A stretch of DNA of 17,502 nucleotides from an uncultured Ruminococcus sp. (GCA_900556055.1 USNJ01000017.1:1-17502), one strand, 5' to 3'. Counted from the first letter of the stretch, positions 1-7,565 are shown. The notes: generated by a model not told the origin, from the sequence alone. Translations and numbers: made by a program.

Positions 1-9
1 GTTTTGCTA

Positions 10-38
10 TTGAAATTTCGTGAGATATGCTGTATAAT
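10..38 (+). promoter_or_regulatory. sigma-A-type promoter for the pncA-pncB operon
   Basis: TTGAAA at 10-15 and TATAAT at 33-38 are separated by exactly 17 bp, a near-perfect vegetative promoter. The predicted start of transcription near position 45 gives a leader of about 50 nt before the GGGAGG ribosome binding site at 81-86. The first ten bases of this promoter recur in the promoter at 10938. Confidence 0.8.
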
Positions 39-94
39 GTAAACATATATATTGTGCGTTTGTACGATTAATAATTTAATGGGAGGCGCTGTAA

Positions 95-764
95 ATGAAC
101 ATGATAAATAGGGAAAAATTTCTGAAAAACTGCCCCGAGACAGTCGGAAATATACTTACGGGAATGGAAAAGTGCGGAGAGCTTGCATTTTCCGAGCTGC
201 CCGAGGGAAATACTGTTCTTGTTATCGTTGATGTGATAAACGGCTTCGTCAGAGAGGGCGCTATGGCATGTGCCGATCGTAAACCCGATCGCCGAGCTTA
301 TGAAGACATTTACAGCAAAGGGCATGCCTGCTGTTGCTTTCGGCGACTGCCATACCGATGCTTCCGCTGAATTTGCAAGCTTTCCGCCGCACTGCCTTAA
401 AGGAACATCGGAGGCTGAGCTTGTTCCCGAGCTGAAAAAGGCGGGGGATTACATTATGATCCCGAAAAACTCAACTAACGGATTTCTCGAAAGGGAATGG
501 CAGGAGGCACTCTGCAAAAATCCGCAGACAAACACGTTTGTTGTATGCGGCGACTGCACGGACATATGCGTTCTGCAGTTCTGTCTGTCGATGAAGGCGT
601 GGTTCAACATGAACAACCGCACATCGAGGATAATTATTCCGCTTGACTGCGTTGACACCTACGGCGCAGATAATCACAATGCTGATTTCATGAATCTTTC
701 GGCATACAAGATCATGTCGGACAGCGGCATTGAATTCGTATCACATATTAACACAAAGGATTGA
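95..764 (+). pseudogene. pncA: nicotinamidase-like cysteine hydrolase, frameshifted
   Basis: Isochorismatase-superfamily amidase that would convert nicotinamide to nicotinate, feeding the PncB enzyme encoded 6 bp downstream. The first frame (from ATG 95, ribosome binding site 81-86) carries the catalytic Asp in IVDVINGF (Asp46). A second frame, open from about 270 to 764, carries the metal-binding DCH and PPHC motifs, the catalytic Lys in IPKNSTNGF and the catalytic Cys in GDCTDICV. All active-site residues are therefore present but split over two frames, and the break lies near 266-272. Comparison with the usual family pattern after EGA(L/M) suggests a few residues are missing there, so a small deletion of 2, 5 or 8 bp fits, as would a 1-bp insertion or a sequencing error. 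The first frame alone stops at 370 and would give a non-functional 91-residue peptide. Nicotinamidase is favoured over other cysteine hydrolases mainly because pncB follows. Confidence 0.8.
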
Positions 765-770
765 TATAAA

Positions 771-2222
771 ATGAAGCATACAGATGAAAATGTAAGAAAT
801 CTTACGCTGCTTGCGGATTTCTACGAGCTGACTATGGCGAACGGATATTATCAGAACGGAATTGCTGACAAGATATCCTATTTTGATATGTTCTTCCGCA
901 CAGTTCCCGATAACGGCGGATTTGCGGTAATGGCAGGGGTTGAGCAGCTTATAAGCTATCTTGACGGACTGAAATTCACAGAGCGTGACATTAAGTTCCT
1001 GAGATCTAAAAACTGTTTTTCCGAGGGATTTCTTGATTACCTCCGAAACTTCAAATTTGAATGCGATGTGTGGGCGATACCCGAGGGAACGCCTATCTTC
1101 CCGCATGAGCCGCTTGTGACGGTAAGGGGACCGGCGGCGCAGGCACAGTTTATTGAAACCATGGTGCTGCTGTCGATAAATCATCAGAGCCTTATTGCGA
1201 CCAAGGCGAACCGTATTGTCCGTGCCGCTGAGGGCAGACCTGTAATGGAGTTCGGTTCAAGGCGTGCTCAGGGATATGACGGAGCTATCCTCGGCGCAAG
1301 GGCGGCATTCATAGGCGGCTGTGCGGGAACAGCCTGCACTGTCTGCGAGCGTGATGACGGCATACCCGCACTCGGAACAATGGCTCACAGCTGGATTCAG
1401 ATGTTCCCGACCGAGCTTGATGCTTTCAGGGCATATGCAAAGGCATATCCCGAGGATACCACGCTGCTTGTCGATACTTACAGCGTTCTGCGTTCGGGCG
1501 TGCCTAATGCTATTACTGTATTCAAGGAGATGCGTGCAGCAGGATATGAGCCTAAGGGAATACGCATAGACAGCGGCGACATCACATATCTGTCAAAGCA
1601 TGCAAGAAAGATGCTGGACGCTGAGGGCTTCAAAAATGTAAAGATAGTTGCGTCCAACTCGCTTGATGAATACATTATAAAGGATATACTCCGTCAGGGT
1701 GCTAAGATCGACAGCTTCGGTGTCGGCGAGCGGCTTATAACATCACGTTCAGAGCCTGTATTCGGCGGTGTTTACAAGCTTTCGGCAGTTGAGGAGGACG
1801 GAAAGATAATCCCGAAGATAAAGCTTTCCGAAAATACCTCAAAGATCACAAACCCTGATTTCAAGACCCTTTGGAGATTGTATGACAATTTCTCGGGAAT
1901 GGCTGTTGCGGACGTTATAACCTGCGCAGATGAGGAGATAGTATCGGGCGAGCCGTATGAGCTGTTCGATCCCGAATTCACATACAAGAGAAAAACTGTC
2001 GTTAATTTCACTGCGAAAAAGCTTCAGGTACAGCTTTACCAAAAAGGCAAGCGTGTTTATGAATCCCCGTCAGTCGCTGAGATAAAGGATTACTGCAAGG
2101 CTCAGCTTGACACTATCTGGGACGAGGTAAAGAGATTTGAAAATCCTCACGGATATTATGTCGATCTTTCGAAAAAGCTCTGGGACAAGAAGCAGGAGCT
2201 TCTGATGAAGTCGAGCGTGTGA
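771..2222 (+). CDS. pncB: nicotinate phosphoribosyltransferase
   Basis: Cytosolic enzyme joining nicotinate and PRPP to give nicotinate mononucleotide, the committed step of the Preiss-Handler NAD salvage route. The protein has 483 residues, normal for the Gram-positive form. Visible family motifs are LLADFYELTMANGYY (residues 13-27), FGSRRAQGYDGA (161-172), GTMAHSW with the phosphorylatable His206, RIDSGD (265-270) and GVGERLITS (318-326). The start follows the upstream amidase stop by 6 bp, with an AAAGGA ribosome binding site at about 756-761 lying across the end of that gene. Translation is therefore probably coupled and the two genes form one operon. The frame is intact, so even if the upstream amidase is dead, PncB could still use nicotinate from the medium. 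Confidence 0.96.
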   Translation: MKHTDENVRNLTLLADFYELTMANGYYQNGIADKISYFDMFFRTVPDNGGFAVMAGVEQLISYLDGLKFTERDIKFLRSKNCFSEGFLDYLRNFKFECDVWAIPEGTPIFPHEPLVTVRGPAAQAQFIETMVLLSINHQSLIATKANRIVRAAEGRPVMEFGSRRAQGYDGAILGARAAFIGGCAGTACTVCERDDGIPALGTMAHSWIQMFPTELDAFRAYAKAYPEDTTLLVDTYSVLRSGVPNAITVFKEMRAAGYEPKGIRIDSGDITYLSKHARKMLDAEGFKNVKIVASNSLDEYIIKDILRQGAKIDSFGVGERLITSRSEPVFGGVYKLSAVEEDGKIIPKIKLSENTSKITNPDFKTLWRLYDNFSGMAVADVITCADEEIVSGEPYELFDPEFTYKRKTVVNFTAKKLQVQLYQKGKRVYESPSVAEIKDYCKAQLDTIWDEVKRFENPHGYYVDLSKKLWDKKQELLMKSSV

Positions 2223-2232
2223 TTTTGAATAT

Positions 2233-2266
2233 CCGCCGCAAATGTCATTCCCGGCATTTACGGCGG
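2233..2266 (+). terminator. stem-loop after pncB (weak terminator or attenuator)
   Basis: CCGCCG (2233-2238) pairs with CGGCGG (2261-2266), and AAATG (2240-2244) with CATTT (2255-2259), around one mismatch and a 10-nt loop. No U-tract follows, so a classical intrinsic terminator is doubtful. It may mark the 3' end of the pncB message or stabilise it. Confidence 0.5.
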
Positions 2267-2288
2267 TATCATAATAAGGTGATGCATC

Positions 2289-3068
2289 ATGAATAAAGTG
2301 GTAATTGCGGCTGTTTCGGCAGTCATAATGACATTTTCATCGGCAGTAAATACGGCTGAAAATGCTGACACGATAAAGGTCGGCGGCAATACATATGAGC
2401 TGACTTTTTCTGACGATTTTGACGGAACAGAGCTTGATCTCACAAAATGGTCCTATGCTCCCGAACAGCAAAGACAGGACGCAGGCGACTGGTGGGACGA
2501 CAGCATGACATCGCTTGACGGAAACGGCTGTGCGCATTTTGCCGTTTCCAAGGACGAGGACGGAAGAACGATCTCAGGTGCGATACGCTCAAAGGACAAG
2601 TTCGAGCAGGCTTACGGATATTACGAGATACGCTGCACGCTCCCGCAGATAAAGGGCGCATGGTGCGCATTCTGGCTGATGGGCGACAGCGTTATGGGAA
2701 TAGGCAGCGGCGGCAGGGACGGCACGGAGATCGACATAATGGAGTCGCCTTACTATCCGCAGGATGCCATTAATCAGACGCTCAACTGGGACGGCTACGG
2801 CGTTCATCATAAATCCGCCGGAAAAAAGGTCAGTTTCCCTGGAGTTTATGACGGCTTTCATACATTCGGGCTGGAATGGACCGAGGATATGTACATATAC
2901 TATATAGACGGCAAGGAAACATGGCGCTCAAAGGGCGGTGGGATATGCGAAAATCCGCTGTATCTGAAAGTCAGTGTTGAAACGGGAACATGGGCAGGCG
3001 AACTTGACGAAAGCGCGCTCCCGAAGGATATGGTCGTTGACTATGTGCGTGTCTATAAAAAGGTATGA
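2289..3068 (+). CDS. secreted family 16 glycoside hydrolase (beta-1,3(4)-glucanase-like)
   Basis: Extracellular endo-glucanase, 259 residues. Residues 1-24 look like a signal peptide (short basic start, hydrophobic stretch, cleavage probably near SSAVNTA). The rest is one GH16 jelly-roll domain: SDDFDGTELDLTKWSY (41-56), a YGYYEIR strand (109-115), and the catalytic motif EIDIME (147-152), giving nucleophile Glu147, Asp149 and acid/base Glu152. The ExDxxE spacing (with beta-bulge) is typical of laminarinase-type GH16 enzymes rather than the ExDxE of classic Bacillus lichenases, so beta-1,3- or mixed-linkage glucan is the likely substrate. This is inferred from family knowledge. No dockerin, carbohydrate-binding module or sortase motif is present, so it is probably freely secreted. 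The start ATG has AAGGTG at 2276-2281. It follows pncB by 66 bp with no clear promoter of its own. Confidence 0.9.
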   Translation: MNKVVIAAVSAVIMTFSSAVNTAENADTIKVGGNTYELTFSDDFDGTELDLTKWSYAPEQQRQDAGDWWDDSMTSLDGNGCAHFAVSKDEDGRTISGAIRSKDKFEQAYGYYEIRCTLPQIKGAWCAFWLMGDSVMGIGSGGRDGTEIDIMESPYYPQDAINQTLNWDGYGVHHKSAGKKVSFPGVYDGFHTFGLEWTEDMYIYYIDGKETWRSKGGGICENPLYLKVSVETGTWAGELDESALPKDMVVDYVRVYKKV

Positions 3069-3101
3069 TATGCATAAATTAAAGTAAATAATAAAATCTT
3101 A

Positions 3102-3130
3102 TTGCTTTTTTCAGAAAAGCATGTTATAAT
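3102..3130 (+). promoter_or_regulatory. promoter for tmcAL with an internal dyad
   Basis: TTGCTT (3102-3107) and TATAAT (3125-3130) are 17 bp apart. A 6-bp inverted repeat, GCTTTT (3104-3109) and AAAAGC (3115-3120), lies across the -35 box and spacer and could be an operator or a weak 3' hairpin for the preceding glucanase message. Confidence 0.65.
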
Positions 3131-3179
3131 GAATTATTATCTGTAATACGGAACAAAAGATCAAACAGGAGGATAAAAA

Positions 3180-4388
3180 ATGAAAACATACGGAATCGTC
3201 TGCGAATATAATCCGTTCCATAACGGACATGTTTATCAGATAGAAGAAACAAAGAAACAGACAGGCGCAGATCATATAGTTGCGGTAATGAGCGGCAACT
3301 ACGTTCAGAGAGGCGACGTTGCGATCATTGATAAATTCAGGAGAGCTGAGATCGCTGTCAGGAACGGCGTTGATCTTGTTGTCGAGCTGCCTGTTCCTTA
3401 CAGCCTTACAAATGCTGAGGTGTTTGCAAGAGCATCTGTTATCCTGATGGGTGCGCTGGGCGTTGTTGACGGCATCTCGTTCGGAAGCGAATGCGGCGAT
3501 ATCGAGCTGCTGAAAAACGCTGCCGAGGCTGTTACAAAGGTAAACACTCCCGAGAAGGTTAAGCCTCTGCTTGAAAGCGGAGAGTCATATCCTTCGGCTA
3601 TCCAGAAGCTTGTTATGCAGGAGTACGGTCCGATGGTAGGCGAGCTGTTCGATTCTCCGAACAATATCCTTGCTATCGAATATCTCAAGGCTATAAAGGC
3701 ATCTAACTTTGATATGGAAGCATTCACGATCAAGAGAACCGTTGAGCATGACAGTCCCGAAAAGAGCGGCGAAAAGTTCGCAAGTGCATCTGAGATACGC
3801 AGAATGATCGAGGACGAGGAGGATATCTCCGCATACGTTCCTAAGGAAACGGCTGAGGCTATCGAGGAATACAGAGATAAGGAACTGCTCTGCTATTTCG
3901 ATAACTTTGAGCGTGAGATGCTGTACAGAATGAGAACTATTTCTCCTCAGGATCTTGCTCAGCTTGCAGATGTTGACGAGGGACTTGCAAACAGAATATT
4001 CCAGGTCGGCAGAGTTGCACTTTCTATGGAAGATCTTATAAACGGCATCAAGACAAAGCGTTATCCCGAGTCCAGAGTAAGAAGAATTCTTCTCTGCGCA
4101 ATGCTCGGTCTGAAGAGAAAAGAGCTTGAATCGGCACCTCCTTTCGGAAGGATCCTTGCACTCAATGACAAGGGTGCAGAGATACTTGCTGCTGCAAAGG
4201 ATAAGGCTAAGCTTCCTTACGGAACTTCTCTCAAGAGCCTTGCAGACCTCAAGGCAGAAACTCCTATCTTCAAGCATTTCGCAGCTATCTCCTCTATCAC
4301 AAGCGATGTTTACGGACTTGCTTCCAGAGAGATTCGTCCCTGCGGAATTGATTTCACGACAAAGATAACCGCACTCAAATCCAAGTAA
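3180..4388 (+). CDS. tmcAL: tRNA(Met) cytidine acetate ligase
   Basis: YlbM/TmcAL family. In Bacillus this enzyme uses ATP and acetate to acetylate C34 of elongator tRNA-Met (ac4C34), which keeps AUA from being read as Met. The protein has 402 residues, close to the family norm. The N-terminal nucleotidyltransferase domain shows CEYNPFHNGH (residues 8-17, an HxGH-type nucleotide-binding motif), MSGNYVQRGD (37-46) and DKFRRAEIA. SASEIRRMI further on matches the conserved nucleotidyltransferase motif II region. The start is fixed by AGGAGG at 3167-3172, 7 nt before the ATG, and a promoter lies immediately upstream. A hairpin follows 7 bp after the stop. It reads as its own transcription unit or as the first gene of a unit that continues into the HAD hydrolase and mnmA. 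Confidence 0.93.
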   Translation: MKTYGIVCEYNPFHNGHVYQIEETKKQTGADHIVAVMSGNYVQRGDVAIIDKFRRAEIAVRNGVDLVVELPVPYSLTNAEVFARASVILMGALGVVDGISFGSECGDIELLKNAAEAVTKVNTPEKVKPLLESGESYPSAIQKLVMQEYGPMVGELFDSPNNILAIEYLKAIKASNFDMEAFTIKRTVEHDSPEKSGEKFASASEIRRMIEDEEDISAYVPKETAEAIEEYRDKELLCYFDNFEREMLYRMRTISPQDLAQLADVDEGLANRIFQVGRVALSMEDLINGIKTKRYPESRVRRILLCAMLGLKRKELESAPPFGRILALNDKGAEILAAAKDKAKLPYGTSLKSLADLKAETPIFKHFAAISSITSDVYGLASREIRPCGIDFTTKITALKSK

Positions 4389-4395
4389 TAATCAT

Positions 4396-4440
4396 GCGGC
4401 TGCTCGGATATATTGTCTTATTCGGGCAGCCGCTTTATAT
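4396..4440 (+). terminator. hairpin after tmcAL
   Basis: GCGGCTGCTCG (4396-4406) pairs over 11 bp (one U-G) with CGGGCAGCCGC (4423-4433), followed by TTTATATT. It ends 15 bp before the next start codon, which leaves no room for a separate promoter plus leader. The hairpin is probably leaky or acts as an attenuator. Confidence 0.7.
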
Positions 4441-4455
4441 TCTGAGGAGATCGCT

Positions 4456-5145
4456 ATGTACATACCTGAATTCAAAGGCGCAATATTTGATCTTGACGGA
4501 ACGCTTCTCGATTCGATACCCGTATGGAGCGAGGCGGATAAGATATTCCTCGGCGAACACGGCATTGAATATGACTGTGCGCTTGCGGAAAAAATGAAGT
4601 CGATGCACTTTGTTTCTGCGGCGCAGCTTTTTATCGACGACTATGGGATAGATATGTCCCTTGAAGCCGTAATGCAGAGGATATCCGATATTGTCGGGGA
4701 AAAATATATGAATGATGTTCCGATGAAAAGGGGCGTTCCGAGGCTGATAGCCGAGCTGAAAAAGCGGAATGTGAAAATGTGTGCGGCAACGTCCAACAAG
4801 CTTGAACTTGCAAAGGGCGCGCTGAAACGTCTTGGGATATTTGATGACATGATGTTCGTGCTGACCTGCGATGAGGTGGGAAAAGGCAAGGAGTTTCCTG
4901 ACATATATAATGAATGCGCCCATCGGATGGAGCTTTCTCCCGATGAAATAATGGTTTTTGAAGATGCACTGCATGGTGCGGAATGTGCAAAAAAAGCAGG
5001 ATTTATGGTGACAGGCGTGTTTGACGAATCGGCGGGAGATGACTTTCGGAAAATTGCGGGATTTGCCGACTATACAGCAGATCTCGGCAGAGAGGAGAAC
5101 GTTTTTGATGAAAAAGATCCTTTTGGGAATGAGCGGAGGGGTTGA
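4456..5145 (+). CDS. HAD-superfamily phosphatase/phosphomutase-like hydrolase
   Basis: HAD hydrolase with a helical cap (subfamily I, beta-phosphoglucomutase/phosphoglycolate-phosphatase type), 229 residues. Motif I is FDLDGTLLDS (residues 11-20; nucleophile Asp12, acid/base Asp14), motif II AATSN (110-114), motif III Lys145 in GKGKEFPD, and motif IV FEDALHG (169-175; Asp170). The motif III region reads KEFPDIY where KPxPDxY is usual. The substrate cannot be read from the sequence; a small sugar phosphate or phosphoglycolate is typical. GAGGAG at 4443-4448 sets the ATG. The 3' end overlaps the mnmA start by 38 bp, so the two are co-transcribed and probably translationally coupled. Confidence 0.85.
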   Translation: MYIPEFKGAIFDLDGTLLDSIPVWSEADKIFLGEHGIEYDCALAEKMKSMHFVSAAQLFIDDYGIDMSLEAVMQRISDIVGEKYMNDVPMKRGVPRLIAELKKRNVKMCAATSNKLELAKGALKRLGIFDDMMFVLTCDEVGKGKEFPDIYNECAHRMELSPDEIMVFEDALHGAECAKKAGFMVTGVFDESAGDDFRKIAGFADYTADLGREENVFDEKDPFGNERRG

Positions 5146-6187
5146 CAGCTCGGCGGCTGCGGTCATTCTGAAAAATGCGGGATACGAAGTTGCGGGCGTG
5201 ACGCTAAGGCTTTACGACAATGCCGATCTTTCCGACGATCACAAGGGAAAGACCTGCTGTTCGCTCAAAGATGTCGAGGACGCAAGGAGTGCCGCATATC
5301 GTGTGGGTATCGAGCATTATGTGTTCAATTTCGGCGATGATTTCCGCCGTGACGTGATGCAGAGCTTCTGCGACAGCTACATGAACGGCGAAACTCCCAA
5401 TCCATGCATCGAGTGCAACAAGCATATAAAGTTTGGAAAAATGCTCAGAAGAGCCGAAGAACTGGGCTTTGACGGCGTTGCAACAGGACATTACGCAAGG
5501 ATTGAATACAGCGGGGAAAAGGGACGCTGGCTTCTGAAGCGTGCGGCCGATGAGAGCAAGGATCAGACCTATGTGCTGTACGGTCTGACGCAGGATCAGC
5601 TGTCGAAAACTGTTTTTCCTCTTGGCGATATGACAAAAGCGCAGGCAAGAGAGATCGCCGAAAATGCGGGGCTTATCAATGCGAAAAAGCCTGACAGTCA
5701 GGATATATGCTTCGTTCCCGACGGCGATTACGGAAAATTCATCGAGCATTTCACGGGGAAAACATTTGAAAGCGGAAATTTTACGGACGTGAACGGAAAT
5801 GTCGTGGGAACGCATAAAAATCAGATATTTTACACAGTCGGTCAGCGCAGGGGACTTGGCGTGACCTTTGGAAAGCCGGTGTTTGTCTGCGGAAAAAATG
5901 CGGCGGAAAATACCGTTATCCTCGGAGAAAACAAGGATCTGATGAAAACAGAGATCCTCGTGCGTGACGTAAATCTGATCTCCGTCCCCGAGCTGAACGA
6001 ACCGTTCAGGGGTACGGCGAAGCTCAGATATTCGCAGAAAGCAGCACCTGTCACGGTATATCCCGATGAGTGCGGTCTGCGCCTCGTGTTCGATGAGCCG
6101 CAGCGTGCGCCCGCAGCGGGACAGGCGGCGGTAATCTATGACGGCGACTATGTTTTCGGCGGCGGAGTTATCGTTTCGGCGAAATGA
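5108..6187 (+). CDS. mnmA: tRNA-specific 2-thiouridylase
   Basis: Cytosolic enzyme that adenylates and thiolates U34 of tRNA-Lys, -Glu and -Gln (s2U34) using persulfide sulfur from a cysteine desulfurase. The protein has 359 residues, the family norm. Visible are the PP-loop GMSGGVDSS (residues 7-15), TPNPCIECN (96-104) with catalytic Cys100, ATGHYARIE (125-133), KDQTYVLYGL (151-160) and SQDICFVP (197-204) with the persulfide Cys201. The frame is open back to 5021, but homology begins at MKKILLGMSGG and GAGGAG at 5092-5097 sits 10 nt before ATG 5108, so that start is chosen. The start lies inside the end of the HAD gene. A strong terminator follows. Confidence 0.96.
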   Translation: MKKILLGMSGGVDSSAAAVILKNAGYEVAGVTLRLYDNADLSDDHKGKTCCSLKDVEDARSAAYRVGIEHYVFNFGDDFRRDVMQSFCDSYMNGETPNPCIECNKHIKFGKMLRRAEELGFDGVATGHYARIEYSGEKGRWLLKRAADESKDQTYVLYGLTQDQLSKTVFPLGDMTKAQAREIAENAGLINAKKPDSQDICFVPDGDYGKFIEHFTGKTFESGNFTDVNGNVVGTHKNQIFYTVGQRRGLGVTFGKPVFVCGKNAAENTVILGENKDLMKTEILVRDVNLISVPELNEPFRGTAKLRYSQKAAPVTVYPDECGLRLVFDEPQRAPAAGQAAVIYDGDYVFGGGVIVSAK

Positions 6188-6197
6188 TTTTATATCG

Positions 6198-6230
6198 AAA
6201 GCGGATCGGTTTATGGTCCGCTTTTTTTAT
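6198..6230 (+). terminator. intrinsic terminator after mnmA
   Basis: AAAGCGGATC (6198-6207) pairs with GGTCCGCTTT (6215-6224, one wobble) around a 7-nt loop, and a U-run continues through 6228. Confidence 0.9.
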
Positions 6231-6251
6231 TTTGGATATTTTACTTTTCAT

Positions 6252-6335
6252 ATGTGCGCAGCATTGCTTTTTGAAAGCAGGTTTTGCCGTGATATGCGGC
6301 AAAGTCCGCTCTCGGGGACGGAATGCTGCGCACAT
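6252..6335 (+). other. 84-nt four-way-junction inverted-repeat element (candidate structured RNA)
   Basis: A perfect 14-bp outer stem (6252-6265 with 6322-6335) encloses three hairpins: GCTTT/AAAGC (6266-6270/6274-6278, 3-nt loop), TTTGCCG/CGGCAAA (6283-6289/6297-6303, 7-nt loop) and GTCC/GGAC (6304-6307/6316-6319, 8-nt loop). The outer stem abuts the first hairpin and the second abuts the third with no unpaired bases, so two coaxial stacks are possible. It lies between the mnmA terminator and pstS and has no coding potential. I do not recognise it as a known riboswitch or tRNA. A structured RNA, a MITE-like repeat or a cruciform site are all possible. Confidence 0.55.
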
Positions 6336-6498
6336 TTGTGTCCCGACCGGCGCATTTTGTTTTTACGGCGATTTTACATAACAAAGCATTCGGACTTTAC
6401 TAAGCAGGTTTATCATATATGACAGTCGAAAGGAATTCGGCAATTATGTTAATCGGATATCGGGAATATGAAGCGGTATCCACGAAAGGAAGAAATAT
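6336..6498 (+). promoter_or_regulatory. upstream region of the pst operon; no clear promoter
   Basis: This should hold the phosphate-starvation promoter. I see no consensus -35/-10 pair. TTTACA (6373), TTTACT (6396) and TTTATC (6409) loosely resemble TTNACA-type PhoP boxes, but they are not at the regular 11-bp spacing. TATCATATAT at 6411-6420 might serve as an activator-dependent -10. The ribosome binding site for pstS is AAAGGA at 6485-6490. Confidence 0.3.
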
Positions 6499-7473
6499 AT
6501 GAATAAGTCAATCAAGTCAAGGATACTTGCGGTTTCTGCCGCAATTATCGCAAGCCTCTCGCTCGCAGGCTGCGGAAGCACATCAGGCAGCAGTGAAACA
6601 ACAGCATCATCGGCTGATGCAAATACCGCAGCAGCTGACACAAACTCTGCTGACACAACCGCAGCAGATGCAGCAGGCACAGACACTTCAATGTCGGGTG
6701 CTATCGCAGTTGTATCAAGAGAAGGCGGTTCGGGAACAAGAGGCGCATTCATCGAACTGATGGGTATCGAAGAAAAGGACGCTGAAGGCAACAAGAACGA
6801 CCGCACAACAGATGAAGCTCTTATCGCAAACAGCACAAATGTTGTTATGACTCAGGTAGCAGGCAACGAGGGCGGCATCGGCTACATCTCCCTCGGATCT
6901 CTCGACAATACAGTAAAGGCTGTAAAGGTCGATGGAACAGAGGCAACAGTTGATAATGTTATCGCAGGCACATACAAGGTTTCAAGACCTTTCAATATCG
7001 CAACAAAGGGTGATGTTTCCGAAGTCGCACAGGATTTCATCAACTACATCATGAGCGCTGAGGGTCAGCAGATCATCAACGACAACAAGTATATCCCCGT
7101 AGACACTGCTGCCGCAGCATTCACATCAAACAACGCTGAGGGTACAGTAGTTGTAGGCGGTTCATCCTCCGTATCTCCTGTAATGGAAAAGCTTGCAGAA
7201 GCTTACAAGGCAGTAAACACAAACGCTAAGGTAGAGATCCAGACAACAGATTCCTCTTCCGGCATGAAGGCTGCTATCGACGGCACAGTTGATATCGGCA
7301 TGGCATCCAGAGAGCTGAAGGACGAGGAAAAGGCTGAGCTTACACCGACTGTTATCGCAATGGACGGCATCGCAGTTATCGTAAACAATGCTAACCCCAT
7401 TGAGGACATCTCCTCCGAGCAGATCAAGCAGATCTATGTAGGCGAGATCACAGACTGGTCCGAAGTTAAATAA
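6499..7473 (+). CDS. pstS: phosphate ABC transporter substrate-binding lipoprotein, circularly permuted
   Basis: Captures inorganic phosphate outside the membrane and delivers it to PstCAB. The protein has 324 residues. A lipoprotein signal with lipobox LAGC (lipid-bearing Cys25) is followed by a Ser/Thr/Ala/Asp-rich linker (26-66). The mature domain is in reversed order compared with ordinary PstS. Residues 67-205 are what is normally the second half, with SREGGSGTRGAF at 73-84. Residues 215-324 are what is normally the first half, with GGSSSVSPV at 220-228, TTDSSSGM at 249-256, DIGMASREL at 265-273 and AMDGIAVIVNN at 288-298, ending in DWSEVK, the segment that normally runs straight into SREGGSGTR. 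Counterparts of the E. coli phosphate ligands Arg135, Ser139, Gly140 and Thr141 appear as Arg74, Ser78, Gly79 and Thr80. Those for Thr10/Phe11, Ser38 and Asp56 lie in the second half. First gene of pstSCAB-phoU. Confidence 0.93.
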   Translation: MNKSIKSRILAVSAAIIASLSLAGCGSTSGSSETTASSADANTAAADTNSADTTAADAAGTDTSMSGAIAVVSREGGSGTRGAFIELMGIEEKDAEGNKNDRTTDEALIANSTNVVMTQVAGNEGGIGYISLGSLDNTVKAVKVDGTEATVDNVIAGTYKVSRPFNIATKGDVSEVAQDFINYIMSAEGQQIINDNKYIPVDTAAAAFTSNNAEGTVVVGGSSSVSPVMEKLAEAYKAVNTNAKVEIQTTDSSSGMKAAIDGTVDIGMASRELKDEEKAELTPTVIAMDGIAVIVNNANPIEDISSEQIKQIYVGEITDWSEVK

Positions 7474-7530
7474 TATAAGAAATTCTCAAAAATCTCATAG
7501 TTAATTCTCCTTAAATCCTAAATAAATCAA

Positions 7531-7565
7531 TGCCGCCGTACCGTCAGATTTACGATACGGCGGCA
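7531..7565 (+). promoter_or_regulatory. stem-loop between pstS and pstC
   Basis: TGCCGCCGTA (7531-7540) pairs perfectly with TACGGCGGCA (7556-7565). After one C/A mismatch, CGT/ACG extends the stem around a 7-nt loop. No U-tract follows. The position fits a 3'-end stabiliser or processing site that keeps pstS message more abundant than pstCAB, as the binding protein is needed in excess. The function is inferred. Confidence 0.65.

Noticed and set aside
266..290. Programmed +1 frameshift in pncA at AAA CCC G
   Set aside because: A CCC to CCG slip would restore the frame, but the resulting residues fit the family pattern less well than a shift some 15 bases earlier, and nicotinamidases are not known to use frameshifting.
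3585..4277. 230-codon - strand ORF opposite tmcAL
   Set aside because: It is an antisense shadow. TmcAL is intact with motifs, promoter and ribosome binding site.
4435..5166. Long - strand ORF opposite the HAD gene
   Set aside because: It is an antisense shadow of a clear HAD hydrolase with motifs I-IV, and has no recognisable domain.
6252..6335. tRNA gene
   Set aside because: It is tRNA-sized and cloverleaf-like, but the outer stem is 14 bp, there is no TTCGA T-loop or conserved D-loop, and arm sizes do not fit any tRNA, including tRNA-Sec.
6373..6416. PhoP/PhoB box array upstream of pstS
   Set aside because: TTTACA-like hexamers are present but not in the regular 11-bp spacing expected, so only a weak note is kept in the feature list.
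6138..6422. 94-codon + strand ORF running from mnmA into the intergenic region
   Set aside because: It overlaps the end of mnmA, its terminator and the inverted-repeat element, with no domain. It is not a real gene.
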